Part shown: in pieces, positions 7,728 through 15,006 of the stretch
How positions within the stretch are numbered: position 1 is the stretch's first letter
Layout: each line of letters starts with the position of its first letter
From: JAPUDQ01 sp964532145
Lineage (GTDB): Bacteria > Patescibacteriota > Saccharimonadia > Saccharimonadales > Saccharimonadaceae
DNA: 23,839 bases
Reading direction: 5' to 3'
NCBI GenBank assembly: GCA_964532145.1
Contig: CAZHGM010000014.1
Span: forward strand, 1-23,839
Translations under genes and position numbers: made by a program
The notes under the pieces: model-generated
What the model was told of the DNA's origin: nothing
What the model saw: only the letters and a program-made list of their open reading frames with translations
The model's database searches: none

Positions 7728-9632
7728 ATGGCACGCTTACCATCACCAGGCGGTGACTCAGGTCAATGGGGTCAGATCCTCAATGATTTCTTGCAGGTCT
7801 CGCACAATACGGACGGAACAATCAAACCAGGCGCAGGAGTTGTAGCTGAAAGCAATCTTGATGCCGCCTTGGCAGCGAAAATTAATGCGGCGAGTACGCT
7901 CGCAGGCGATGTTACGGGACCAAAATCAGCAACTGTCGTTCAGGCGATTAAAGGTGTAGCTATTTCAGGCACTCCGGTTGCAGGCAAAGTACTGAAATCA
8001 GTAAGTCCTACCGCTGCTGAATGGCTCGATGAAGACACAATCGCTGGAATCGTTCGTACGACTGCCGACTATACGGCGCTTAACGGGCAGACAGTACTGG
8101 CTGACTGTAGCAACAACCCTATTACGGTCACGCTGCCAGCTGCTACAAACGGGGCGGTAGTCACGATCAAAAAGGTTGATTTTGAGCTTGCGGCGGTGCT
8201 TACCGTTGTGCCTGCAAGCGGACTTATCGACGGCAATCCTAATTGGAAAACAACTGAGCTCCAGTATGGTCAGACGTTTGTTAGTAATGGTACAAACTGG
8301 TACTTGCTCCAAAAGAGCGACTCCGCCCCACAGCCGCCGGATCCACCGACTACAACTGCGGTTCGCTGGGCGGGTGATTTCCTGAACTCCACCGGGATAG
8401 TCGCACATTATACGTATGCAGCATTTGTCACATTAGGCGCGACAGAAACGGCCAATATGATTGAATATCTCGGCGTAAGAAATGTTCGAACGGACATCAA
8501 TAGCAATTCAGGCCCATTTATCAACCAAGCCTATGCTAAGGGCGCTCGAACGATGCCCGTTATGAGAGCAGTGCCGTCGAAGGACCCAACCGATACGCAA
8601 ATTACGAATTCAATCCAGAATGATTTGCAAGAGATGCGGGATAATTTTGCTGCAATGATTGGTACAAAAATCGATTCGCTAGAGAGCTTCAATGAGATCG
8701 ACGGCAATCCGAATAGCCCTGTCCAGTTTCCCCGTGTGGCTCGGACGGGTATGCCAGCAGCCTGGAACCAAAGTGCTGACCTACGGACAAATGGGCTTAA
8801 AATGGGTAGCATGTCGCTTGTTGGTTATAAACTCGGCGGTACTTACGGCGACGCTGCAGAAATCGAGAAAGATTCCAATGGCGACGATATGGCAAAATGG
8901 TTTGACTTCGGCGTGCTGCACAGCTATTTATCGCGTGTTATTCCTGAAACTGGATACCCTGATGCGACGTGGGTAACCGCAGATTTTCGACCAACATCCG
9001 CGCCGACTGGCGCTTCAGATTCGCATGCGAAAAAGTTACAGTACTTCTCGTGGTATGTGTCAAAAGATAAGCCTATCCAGGTGACCGAATATGGGTATAA
9101 AGATACGATCATGGCCGCTCGGCAAATTTATCAGCCGAGATGGATGCTGGAGAGTTATCGCATAGGTATACAGCGGTTTTATGGCTATCAGCTTCTAGAT
9201 GACAATACGCCTAGTGGTGTCTACGGATATTACCAGCACAGTGATCCGGCTGATGACACAAGTCCGTATGTTGCTACACCAATGGCCGATGCCGTTCACA
9301 ACCTTACAACACTACTCGCTGATACTGCCACGACATATACCCCAACGGTACTTAACTATACGGCAACCGGTACATCAAAATTGCGCAAGATCATGTTCCA
9401 GAAAAGTAACGGTGAATATTGGCTGGCGTTGTGGCAGGCATTATCTGTTGTGGATTCAAGTAATAATTTCATTACGACATCGAAGGATACGATCACCGTT
9501 ACATTCCCGGACGGTCCGCAAACGGTTCAGCTCTATCCAGATCTAAGCCTTACTCCTGATGCCGCGCAGGGACCTGGTACATCGTTTACCTTCCAAATTG
9601 GCGCTACCGTGAGTTTCGTTAAGATCACCTAG
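7728..9632 (+). CDS. Tail-spike-like protein with glycoside-hydrolase-like domain
   Basis: 634 residues. The first ~200 are a paralogue of the preceding protein, beginning MARLPSPGGDSGQWGQILND and containing the same GDVTG stalk repeat. A proline hinge (QPPDPPTTT, about residues 204-212) leads to a TIM-barrel-like region (about 213-500). There ESFNEIDG fits an acid/base Asn-Glu strand and VTEYGY a nucleophile Glu strand, as in clan GH-A glycosidases. A C-terminal beta-sandwich-like part follows. The best reading is a glycan-binding or glycan-cleaving fibre like a phage depolymerase, but the substrate is unknown and no other phage structural gene is nearby. No signal peptide is visible. GGGGGG at 7711-7716 is the ribosome-binding site. 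Confidence 0.8.
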   Translation: MARLPSPGGDSGQWGQILNDFLQVSHNTDGTIKPGAGVVAESNLDAALAAKINAASTLAGDVTGPKSATVVQAIKGVAISGTPVAGKVLKSVSPTAAEWLDEDTIAGIVRTTADYTALNGQTVLADCSNNPITVTLPAATNGAVVTIKKVDFELAAVLTVVPASGLIDGNPNWKTTELQYGQTFVSNGTNWYLLQKSDSAPQPPDPPTTTAVRWAGDFLNSTGIVAHYTYAAFVTLGATETANMIEYLGVRNVRTDINSNSGPFINQAYAKGARTMPVMRAVPSKDPTDTQITNSIQNDLQEMRDNFAAMIGTKIDSLESFNEIDGNPNSPVQFPRVARTGMPAAWNQSADLRTNGLKMGSMSLVGYKLGGTYGDAAEIEKDSNGDDMAKWFDFGVLHSYLSRVIPETGYPDATWVTADFRPTSAPTGASDSHAKKLQYFSWYVSKDKPIQVTEYGYKDTIMAARQIYQPRWMLESYRIGIQRFYGYQLLDDNTPSGVYGYYQHSDPADDTSPYVATPMADAVHNLTTLLADTATTYTPTVLNYTATGTSKLRKIMFQKSNGEYWLALWQALSVVDSSNNFITTSKDTITVTFPDGPQTVQLYPDLSLTPDAAQGPGTSFTFQIGATVSFVKIT

Positions 9633-9643
9633 CCGTACACGAC

Positions 9644-9676
9644 AAAACGGTACCGTCATGAGGACGGTACCGTTTT
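9644..9676 (+). terminator. Strong hairpin terminator after the fibre genes
   Basis: A perfect 14-bp stem, AAAACGGTACCGTC with its complement, and a 5-nt loop ATGAG. The symmetric A4/T4 ends let it work in both directions, also for the minus-strand 28-residue gene. Confidence 0.9.
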
Positions 9677-9695
9677 GGCTATAGTGCACTACGTA

Positions 9696-9782
9696 TTACG
9701 CAGTTTTCTTCTTTTCGATTTTGAGCTTTTTCTTGCGAGCGCGTTTGATATCCGCACCGTGCCAGCTTTTGTGCTTTGCCAT
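9696..9782 (-). CDS. 28-residue highly basic protein
   Basis: ATG at 9782 to TAA at 9696 encodes 28 residues: MAKHKSWHGADIKRARKKKL, then a KIEKKKTA tail. About 40 percent are Lys or Arg. A minus-strand TATAAT (9799..9794) puts +1 near 9787, five bases before the ATG, and AAGGA stands just upstream. Size and charge resemble tiny ribosome-associated proteins such as the bTHX type, but I see no clear homology and do not assign a function. It lies between the bidirectional terminator at 9644-9676 and a divergent candidate RNA gene, so it appears to be its own transcription unit. Confidence 0.5.
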   Translation of the reverse strand: MAKHKSWHGADIKRARKKKLKIEKKKTA

Positions 9783-9793
9783 GAATCATCCTT

Positions 9794-9799
9794 ATTATA
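9794..9799 (-). promoter_or_regulatory. -10 box of the 28-residue basic protein gene
   Basis: Minus-strand TATAAT at 9799..9794. Predicted +1 is 9787, five bases before the ATG at 9782. Confidence 0.5.
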
Positions 9800-9835
9800 T
9801 ATTAGAGCGTTATCATTCAATCATATCATTTCAGG

Positions 9836-9975
9836 GGGTGAAAAAACAGACTTGTTCTGGGTGGCGCATAAGCGCTATGCTAAGCGGAGACGGCACTCGG
9901 TGACGACCTCGCAGTGCCTTGGGTCTCATAGACTTCCCCTGCCATGTATGAGATGGCAGGGGAAAATACTTTTTT
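9836..9975 (+). ncRNA. Candidate structured non-coding RNA
   Basis: A TATCAT box at 9824-9829 predicts +1 at about 9836, in a GGGGG start. Downstream lie a hairpin CAGA/TCTG, GCGC-ATAA-GCGC, and a long stem GAGAC-GGCACT (9887-9897) pairing with AGTGCC (9913-9918) and GTCTC (9923-9927) across a 4-nt bulge. A terminator hairpin of about 10-11 bp follows (arms 9936-9945 and 9953-9962), with T6 at 9970-9975. No convincing coding frame fits on this strand, and the upstream fibre operon already ended at 9676. The SRP RNA GGAAG/GCAG core and tmRNA or RNase P motifs are not seen, so the identity is unknown. Confidence 0.4.
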
Positions 9976-9983
9976 CCAAAATC

Positions 9984-10007
9984 AAAAACCCGTGGATACA
10001 ACCACGG
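9984..10007 (-). terminator. Terminator of tRNA-His
   Basis: On the minus strand CCGTGG, a 6-nt loop and CCACGG are followed by GTTTTT, 10 nt after the tRNA-His CCA end. Confidence 0.8.
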
Positions 10008-10017
10008 ATTATTACTA

Positions 10018-10095
10018 TGGGGCGAACGATGGGGCTCGAACCCACGACCTCCGGATCCACAGACCAGCGCTCTAACCGACTGAGCTACGTTCGCC
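10018..10095 (-). tRNA. tRNA-His(GTG)
   Basis: Read on the minus strand, acceptor GCGAACG pairs with CGTTCGC. The extra G-1 (10095) faces C73 (10021), the hallmark of tRNA-His. CCA is encoded (10020..10018). The anticodon loop CTGTGGA gives GTG. Position 31-39 is a T.T mismatch. Confidence 0.95.
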
Positions 10096-10215
10096 ATAGC
10101 ATTACCTAATGATAAGGTGAAAAGCCTCATTATTGTAACAAACAGATACAAAAATGTCACGGCAGGCAATCAATCCCCTTGTGGTTACGTGGCAATTCTG
10201 ATAGAATATTGTGTA

Positions 10216-10221
10216 TATCAT
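10216..10221 (+). promoter_or_regulatory. Possible -10 box of the sortase gene
   Basis: TATCAT at 10216-10221 would start transcription near 10228 with a leader of about 39 nt that contains AAGAAGAG (10251-10258) as ribosome-binding site. The -35 is not obvious. Confidence 0.4.
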
Positions 10222-10266
10222 AATGCGTGAGAGTAGCGTGACACAAACACAAGAAGAGATGCGTAT

Positions 10267-10917
10267 ATGAAATACAATTATCGAACAGGTATTGCGAGCA
10301 AATCGAGAGCAGTAGGGTTCCTCACAGTGGTGCCGCTTCTGGGGATTATTGGGGGCATCTATATGCTCGCCAACACGCTTGCGCCGAATCTTCCCTCGGA
10401 CGTGACTGGCGAGTCAGCACTTGTTACCCAGACACTGACAAAGCACCAGCCATCGCTCAAAGAAGATCGGCTCTATGTTCCAAAATTAGGGGTTGATGTT
10501 GCGATTGTCACGGGAGTTACTGACAAAACTCTTGAAGGTGGCGCATGGCATCGCCAGCCGCAAAATGGCGATCCGACGACAGGTGGAAATTTTGTTCTAG
10601 CAGCACATCGGTTTAATTTAGGGCTGACGCCGCAGCAGACACGTGCAAAATCGCCGTTTTATAATATCGATAAGCTTGGGGATGATGATGATGTATATGT
10701 TGACTTCCATGGTGTCCGCTATGCCTACAAGGTGACACATCGATACAAAGTCAATAGCGAGGATATCGCGATTGAAAACCGTAGTGATGCACCAAAAATG
10801 ACACTGTACTCATGTGACTTGCGCGGTCCGAAGGCGGGGCGTGAAGTTGTTGAGGCGCACCCTGTCGGCACGGTGGCGTGGGTGAATGGCACTCCTAAGC
10901 TGAAGGTCAGTCAGTAG
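10267..10917 (+). CDS. Sortase (LPXTG-type transpeptidase family)
   Basis: 216 residues. An N-terminal membrane anchor (about 16-38) is followed by an extracellular sortase beta-barrel. The catalytic triad is visible: His114 in LAAHRFN, Cys183 in TLYSCDL and Arg192 in GREVVEAHPVG. Sortases cut sorting signals of secreted proteins and attach them to lipid II or pilins, which fits the nearby peptidoglycan precursor genes murA, murB and murT-gatD. No LPXTG-bearing substrate is encoded in this window. Length and the short TLYSC loop fit the class D/E/F-like small sortases; the exact class is not decided here. It converges on murA with only 7 bp between stops. Confidence 0.93.
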   Translation: MKYNYRTGIASKSRAVGFLTVVPLLGIIGGIYMLANTLAPNLPSDVTGESALVTQTLTKHQPSLKEDRLYVPKLGVDVAIVTGVTDKTLEGGAWHRQPQNGDPTTGGNFVLAAHRFNLGLTPQQTRAKSPFYNIDKLGDDDDVYVDFHGVRYAYKVTHRYKVNSEDIAIENRSDAPKMTLYSCDLRGPKAGREVVEAHPVGTVAWVNGTPKLKVSQ

Positions 10918-10924
10918 AGTACTT

Positions 10925-12445
10925 CTAAAACTCAAGAAGTGGCTGAATATCAGCGCCGATACTATTGAGCCGCGTGGCTAATTGTTCGTAGCCACGGTCC
11001 ATCTGATAGACATTTCTGAGGATCGAAGTCCCAGGCGTAGCAAGCATTGCAAGCAGCACGACAACAGTTGGACGCAACGCGGGCGGTGCAACGACATCAG
11101 CTGCTTTCCATTTGGTTGGTCCGGAAATATACACGCGATGCGGATCAAGCATCTCGACATTCGCATTCAGTTTTTGCAGCTCCAGGAAATAAATCGCACG
11201 ATTTTCATAACTCCAGTCATGCACGAGGGTGCGGCCAGCCGCGGCAGTTGAGATGAGTCCGAGGAAAGGCAAGTTATCCATGTTGATGCCCGGAAATGGC
11301 AGCGCATGAAGCTTGTCTTTTGGTGCAACGAGCGTCGATGGCTTAATCGTAATATCGACAAGCCGCGTGTAGCTGTTGCGGGCCTTGTATTCATCGCCGA
11401 GCGAATACTTAAGATTCATGCCCTCGAGTGTTGCCAATTCCAGTTCCAGAAACTCAATCGGGGCTCGTGTAATGGTGAGCGTTGAGTTGGTGACAATTGC
11501 CGCAGCGATAAAACTCATTGCCTCAATCGGGTCTTCTGATGGATAATACTCAACATTTTTTTTGATTGTTTTGAGCCCGCGAACTTTTAGAATCGTCGTG
11601 CCAATACCCTCGATTTTTACCCCCAGTTTTTGAAGGTAAAAACAGACATCCTGCACCATATAGTTTGGGCTGGCATTGCGAATAATCGTCTCGCCGTCGT
11701 GCAGTGCTGCTGCCATGATTAAGTTTTCAGTTGTTGTATCACCACGCTCGGTGAGGACTATGGCTTTTTTGGGGGAGGACTTTGTGATAGTCGCTTGGTA
11801 GTACTCAGGCTCCGCCTCAACATGCAAACCAAAATGCTTCAAACCGTCGAGGTGGGGTTCGACCGTACGCTTACCAAGACTGCATCCGCCGGCGTAAGGC
11901 AGACGAAATGATTTGTACTGGTGAAGAAGTGGTCCTAAAAACATTATGACAGTGCGGGTTTTTTTGGCGGCTTCGATATCCATGTGATCCAGCTTGAGTC
12001 GTGCTGGCGGTGTGATAACAAGGTCGTTGTCAGGCTCAATCCATTTCGTCTTGACCCCGATGCTGTTGAGTACTTCGATGATTCGGTTCACCTCCTCGAT
12101 GCGCGCAACACGACGTAGCGTGGTAGTACCTTTATTGAGTAACGCCGCGCACAGTAGTGCAACTGCGGCATTTTTGCTCGTTTTCACCTCGATACTGCCG
12201 TGAAGCGTACGTCCCCCCACGATTTTTAGATTGTTGCCGTGGGTATTGAGACTGACAATTTCACTGGATAGCACTTCACCGATGCGTGCGAGCATTTCGA
12301 GCGATACATTCTGACCACCGTTTTCGATACGGTTAACAGCACTTTGACTCGTACCGAGTGCACTCGCAAATTCTGACTGGGTGAGGTCACGTGATAAGCG
12401 AGTCTCCTTGATAAGGGCGCCGATTTTTTTGCGATAATCATTCAT
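10925..12445 (-). CDS. murA: XRE-type HTH domain fused to UDP-GlcNAc 1-carboxyvinyltransferase (MurA)
   Basis: 506 residues. Residues 1-62 form a Cro/C1-type helix-turn-helix (TQSEFASALGTSQSAVNRIE). From about 68 a complete MurA follows, the enzyme that adds enolpyruvate from PEP to UDP-GlcNAc, the first committed step of peptidoglycan synthesis. Active-site residues are present: Lys/Asn in TSKNAA, Arg in KKTRTV, the fosfomycin-target Cys with its Arg in GGCSLGKR, Asp in INMDNLP, Arg in ALRPTVV and Arg in MDRGYEQ. The start at 12445 (MNDYRKK) is chosen because the predicted +1 is 12446; the open frame runs on to 12481 through the promoter. A perfect palindrome covers the -10 box, suggesting self-regulation by the fused HTH. 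Confidence 0.95.
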   Translation of the reverse strand: MNDYRKKIGALIKETRLSRDLTQSEFASALGTSQSAVNRIENGGQNVSLEMLARIGEVLSSEIVSLNTHGNNLKIVGGRTLHGSIEVKTSKNAAVALLCAALLNKGTTTLRRVARIEEVNRIIEVLNSIGVKTKWIEPDNDLVITPPARLKLDHMDIEAAKKTRTVIMFLGPLLHQYKSFRLPYAGGCSLGKRTVEPHLDGLKHFGLHVEAEPEYYQATITKSSPKKAIVLTERGDTTTENLIMAAALHDGETIIRNASPNYMVQDVCFYLQKLGVKIEGIGTTILKVRGLKTIKKNVEYYPSEDPIEAMSFIAAAIVTNSTLTITRAPIEFLELELATLEGMNLKYSLGDEYKARNSYTRLVDITIKPSTLVAPKDKLHALPFPGINMDNLPFLGLISTAAAGRTLVHDWSYENRAIYFLELQKLNANVEMLDPHRVYISGPTKWKAADVVAPPALRPTVVVLLAMLATPGTSILRNVYQMDRGYEQLATRLNSIGADIQPLLEF

Positions 12446-12452
12446 GGTCTTC

Positions 12453-12478
12453 AATATATACCACATATGGTATATATT
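12453..12478. promoter_or_regulatory. Palindromic operator over the HTH-murA promoter
   Basis: A perfect 11-bp inverted repeat, AATATATACCA and TGGTATATATT, around a 4-bp centre. It spans the minus-strand -10 box (12458..12453) and touches the -35. The size suits a dimeric XRE repressor; binding by the fused HTH domain is inference. Confidence 0.65.
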
Positions 12479-12481
12479 CAA
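12453..12481 (-). promoter_or_regulatory. HTH-murA promoter (-35 and -10)
   Basis: Minus-strand TTGAAT (12481..12476), exactly 17 nt, then TATATT (12458..12453). Predicted +1 is 12446, one base before the ATG. Confidence 0.7.
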
Positions 12482-12494
12482 GTCATATTCAAGT
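12474..12494. repeat. Two 10-bp direct repeats, 11-bp period
   Basis: ATATTCAAGT occurs twice with one base between (12474-12483, 12485-12494), about one helical turn apart. The first copy covers the -35 box of HTH-murA. It may be a second regulatory site between the divergent murA and glyA promoters. Confidence 0.5.
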
Positions 12495-12511
12495 ATTTTT
12501 TACAATGCAGC

Positions 12512-12539
12512 TTGCGATAAGCACCATCAGGTGTATACT
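12512..12539 (+). promoter_or_regulatory. glyA promoter
   Basis: TTGCGA (12512-12517), a 16-nt spacer, TATACT (12534-12539). Predicted +1 is about 12546, giving a 57-nt leader with a strong ribosome-binding site. No riboswitch fold is evident in the leader. Confidence 0.6.
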
Positions 12540-12602
12540 TACTATATGCTGTAATTACGTAACAACTTGAGTGGGGACATAACTAATACGGAGGAATCTC
12601 TC

Positions 12603-13874
12603 ATGAAAGATGTTACAATTGCAAACTTAATTAAGGCCGAAACAGACCGTCAACGTCACGGTCTGGAAATGATACCAAGTGAAAATCACACCTCACCGGA
12701 TGTGCTGGAAGCGCTGGGATCACGGTTAACCGACAAATATTCCGAAGGGTACCCAGGGATGCGTTACTACGGTGGATGCGAATTTGTTGACCAGGTCGAA
12801 GATCTCGCACGTGATAGGGCCAAGAAATTATTTGGCGTTGATCATGCCAATGTTCAACCGTATTCGGGATCACCTGCTAACCAAGCAGTATATTTTGCAT
12901 TGTGTAACCCGGGTGATACTGTCATGGGGCTGGCTTTATACTATGGCGGTCATATGACGCACGGGCTGAAAGTTAATTTTTCGGGTACGCTCTATAATTC
13001 CGTACAGTACCAGACGGGCAAGGACGGCTATTTGGACTACAAAGCCATCGGCGACATGGCCATGGAGCATAAGCCAAAATTAATCGTCGTCGGCGCTACG
13101 GCCTACCCACGCATATACGACTGGGAAAAACTCCACGAGATTGCTGACGCATGCGGAGCCTTTTTGCTAGCTGATATTTCGCACATCGCAGGGCTTGTTG
13201 TTGGCGGACAACATCCTTCACCAGTGGGGCTTGCTGATGTCGTGACAACGACAACACATAAGACCCTCCGCGGCCCGCGCGGCGCATTAATATTGAGCAA
13301 CGGTAAGCCATCAACCCCCCTTAAAAAAGTTGCCGTCAGCAAGGAAAATATTCCGACATTGATTGACCGAGCTATTATACCTGGCCTGCAGGGCGGTCCA
13401 CATAACCACCAGACAGCTGCAATTGCCGTCGCACTCGGTGAGGCATTGCAGCCCGAGTTTAAGGATTATGCTGCGCAAATCGTTAAAAATGCTCAGCGTC
13501 TTGCAAAAAACCTGACCGATAAAGGCTATGAGCTTGTCACTGGAGGCACCGACAACCACCTGCTGCTTATCGACCTCACCAACAAAGGCCTCAAGGGGAA
13601 AGAGGCTGAGGATGCCCTACATTCGGCGGGTATTACTGTCAACAAAAATACTGTGCCGTATGACCCGCGACCACCATTTGACCCAAGTGGCATTCGCCTC
13701 GGTACGCCAGCTCTTACCACGCGCGGCCTGAAAGAATCAGAAATGGATCAGGTCGCAGACTGGATTGATCTTGCTATCAAACATCGTGGTGATGACAAAA
13801 AACTCGCACATCTTCACCGTGACATCACGGCATTTACGGCTCATTACCCATTGCCAGGCGAGCAGCAAGCCTAA
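12603..13874 (+). CDS. glyA: Serine hydroxymethyltransferase
   Basis: A 423-residue PLP enzyme converting serine and tetrahydrofolate to glycine and methylene-tetrahydrofolate in the cytoplasm, here probably the main one-carbon source. The PLP-binding Lys220 lies in TTTTHKTLRGPRGA. Other family motifs are LEMIPSENHTS, YSEGYPGMRYYGG and LADISHIAGLV. The length matches bacterial GlyA (about 415-430). The ATG at 12603 was chosen because GGAGG (12590-12594) lies 8 nt upstream; the in-frame ATG at 12567 has no ribosome-binding site. It diverges from HTH-murA and converges on murB. Confidence 0.97.
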   Translation: MKDVTIANLIKAETDRQRHGLEMIPSENHTSPDVLEALGSRLTDKYSEGYPGMRYYGGCEFVDQVEDLARDRAKKLFGVDHANVQPYSGSPANQAVYFALCNPGDTVMGLALYYGGHMTHGLKVNFSGTLYNSVQYQTGKDGYLDYKAIGDMAMEHKPKLIVVGATAYPRIYDWEKLHEIADACGAFLLADISHIAGLVVGGQHPSPVGLADVVTTTTHKTLRGPRGALILSNGKPSTPLKKVAVSKENIPTLIDRAIIPGLQGGPHNHQTAAIAVALGEALQPEFKDYAAQIVKNAQRLAKNLTDKGYELVTGGTDNHLLLIDLTNKGLKGKEAEDALHSAGITVNKNTVPYDPRPPFDPSGIRLGTPALTTRGLKESEMDQVADWIDLAIKHRGDDKKLAHLHRDITAFTAHYPLPGEQQA

Positions 13875-13893
13875 CGGTTATCTGACTGTGGCG

Positions 13894-13930
13894 AGCAGCG
13901 ATCGTGATACATTAGAGATCGATCGCTGCT
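13894..13930. terminator. Inverted repeat between convergent glyA and murB
   Basis: Arms AGCAGCGATCG (13894-13904) and CGATCGCTGCT (13920-13930) are perfect complements around a 15-nt loop. The right arm lies inside the last codons of murB. No T run follows on either side, so it is only a possible termination or RNA-stabilising structure. Confidence 0.4.
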
Positions 13931-14997
13931 TCAGGAATGAGGAGTCCGTCTTTGAATGTTCCCAAAAATTTTACTTCCGGCTCAAGGTTAATAGCGAGTT
14001 TTGCATTAACCGTCCGAATAATCAGCTGTACAACAGTGTACACTTCCTGCGCCGTTGCACCCTCCAGGGCCTGCAGCTTGAGCACATGGCTTGGGTGCAA
14101 ACGGACGTTGCCCCATTGTTGCCCACGGTGAAAGCCAGCAGCGAGCAGCACATGAGCAGCGCTGGCGCGTTGAGGTGTGCCGCCATGCACCTTGCTCTGG
14201 TTGAGGATACGCTCAAGTGTCTTGCCAGTTTCGTCGAAGCTGGCAAGCTGAGTGGCTTGTTCGATGCTAACAAAAGGGTTCTTGAAAAATGAACCAGCGG
14301 TGCGATCAGGATCAATATCATGCGGATGATATATAGATCCCGCTCGACGTCGTGTTTCGATGATAACTGTCCGGCGGTTTTCTAGGGTGCTAAGATCAAG
14401 CTTCATCTCCTGGGCAATCGCTAGTGCCGCATCATAGCGTACCTCATGAATTGGATCAGCCGAAAGCTTGAAGCAGGCTCTCAGTACAACACGCCAAGGC
14501 TCGTCTTGCAACGAGCTGGCGCGGTAAGAAAATTCGATCATGTCTCGAGTGAGTGTCTCAATACGCTGGTCATGTGTATTGTATACCTCTACCCATTCCA
14601 GGGTGTCCGACACTTGTTGCCCGTAGGCGGCAATATTGCCGTATATAGCGCCGCCAACACTGCTCGGGATTTCGCTCATCAGCTCCAGACCCCATAGTCC
14701 GTGCTCGATAGCGGTTTTGACAGCATCGTCCCACCATACGCCGGCATCAACAACCAGGTGATGCCCACCCTGGGTCATGATTGCGCCGCCATGCCACATA
14801 AGTGTCGTACCTGGCAATCCTTTGTCGCTGATAAGCACGTTTGAGCCGTACCCGAGCATCCATAGCTGGTCATCAGGTTGCTTTGATAATTGATCGACCG
14901 TTTCATTGTAAGATGAAACGATAACCAGCCGCTCGGCTGGTCCGCCGAGGCGCAATGATGTGTATGGTGCTAATTCTGCGTTCGAAAGTGTCTGCAC
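13912..14997 (-). CDS. murB: UDP-N-acetylenolpyruvoylglucosamine reductase
   Basis: A 361-residue FAD- and NADPH-dependent enzyme reducing the MurA product to UDP-MurNAc. FAD-binding motifs GYGSNVLISD (49-58) and IPSSVGGAIYGNIAAYG (110-126) are present. Catalytic Arg159 lies in SYRASS, Ser236 in TAGSFFKNP and the C-terminal Glu in NLEPEVKF (337-343). The C-terminal layout resembles the E. coli-type (type I) enzyme. The start is GTG at 14997, 9 nt after the stop of the upstream membrane-protein gene. No Shine-Dalgarno sequence is seen, so coupling to that gene is likely. murA lies about 3.6 kb away on the same strand. Confidence 0.96.
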   Translation of the reverse strand: MQTLSNAELAPYTSLRLGGPAERLVIVSSYNETVDQLSKQPDDQLWMLGYGSNVLISDKGLPGTTLMWHGGAIMTQGGHHLVVDAGVWWDDAVKTAIEHGLWGLELMSEIPSSVGGAIYGNIAAYGQQVSDTLEWVEVYNTHDQRIETLTRDMIEFSYRASSLQDEPWRVVLRACFKLSADPIHEVRYDAALAIAQEMKLDLSTLENRRTVIIETRRRAGSIYHPHDIDPDRTAGSFFKNPFVSIEQATQLASFDETGKTLERILNQSKVHGGTPQRASAAHVLLAAGFHRGQQWGNVRLHPSHVLKLQALEGATAQEVYTVVQLIIRTVNAKLAINLEPEVKFLGTFKDGLLIPEAAIDL

Positions 14998-15006
14998 GGA
15001 AGTTAC

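Noticed and set aside
9836..9975. Reading the candidate RNA as SRP RNA, tmRNA or a tracrRNA-like molecule
   Set aside because: There is no GGAAG/GCAG core, no tRNA-like ends and no cas gene or repeat array; short GGCACT-type matches are not enough.
9675..10109. 144-codon plus-strand frame
   Set aside because: It runs over the tRNA-His gene, its terminator and a strong hairpin; there is no matching start signal.
10238..10270. Ten-codon mini-ORF from GTG ending with ATGA over the sortase start
   Set aside because: It could be a leader peptide, but the start is weak and its length is within chance.
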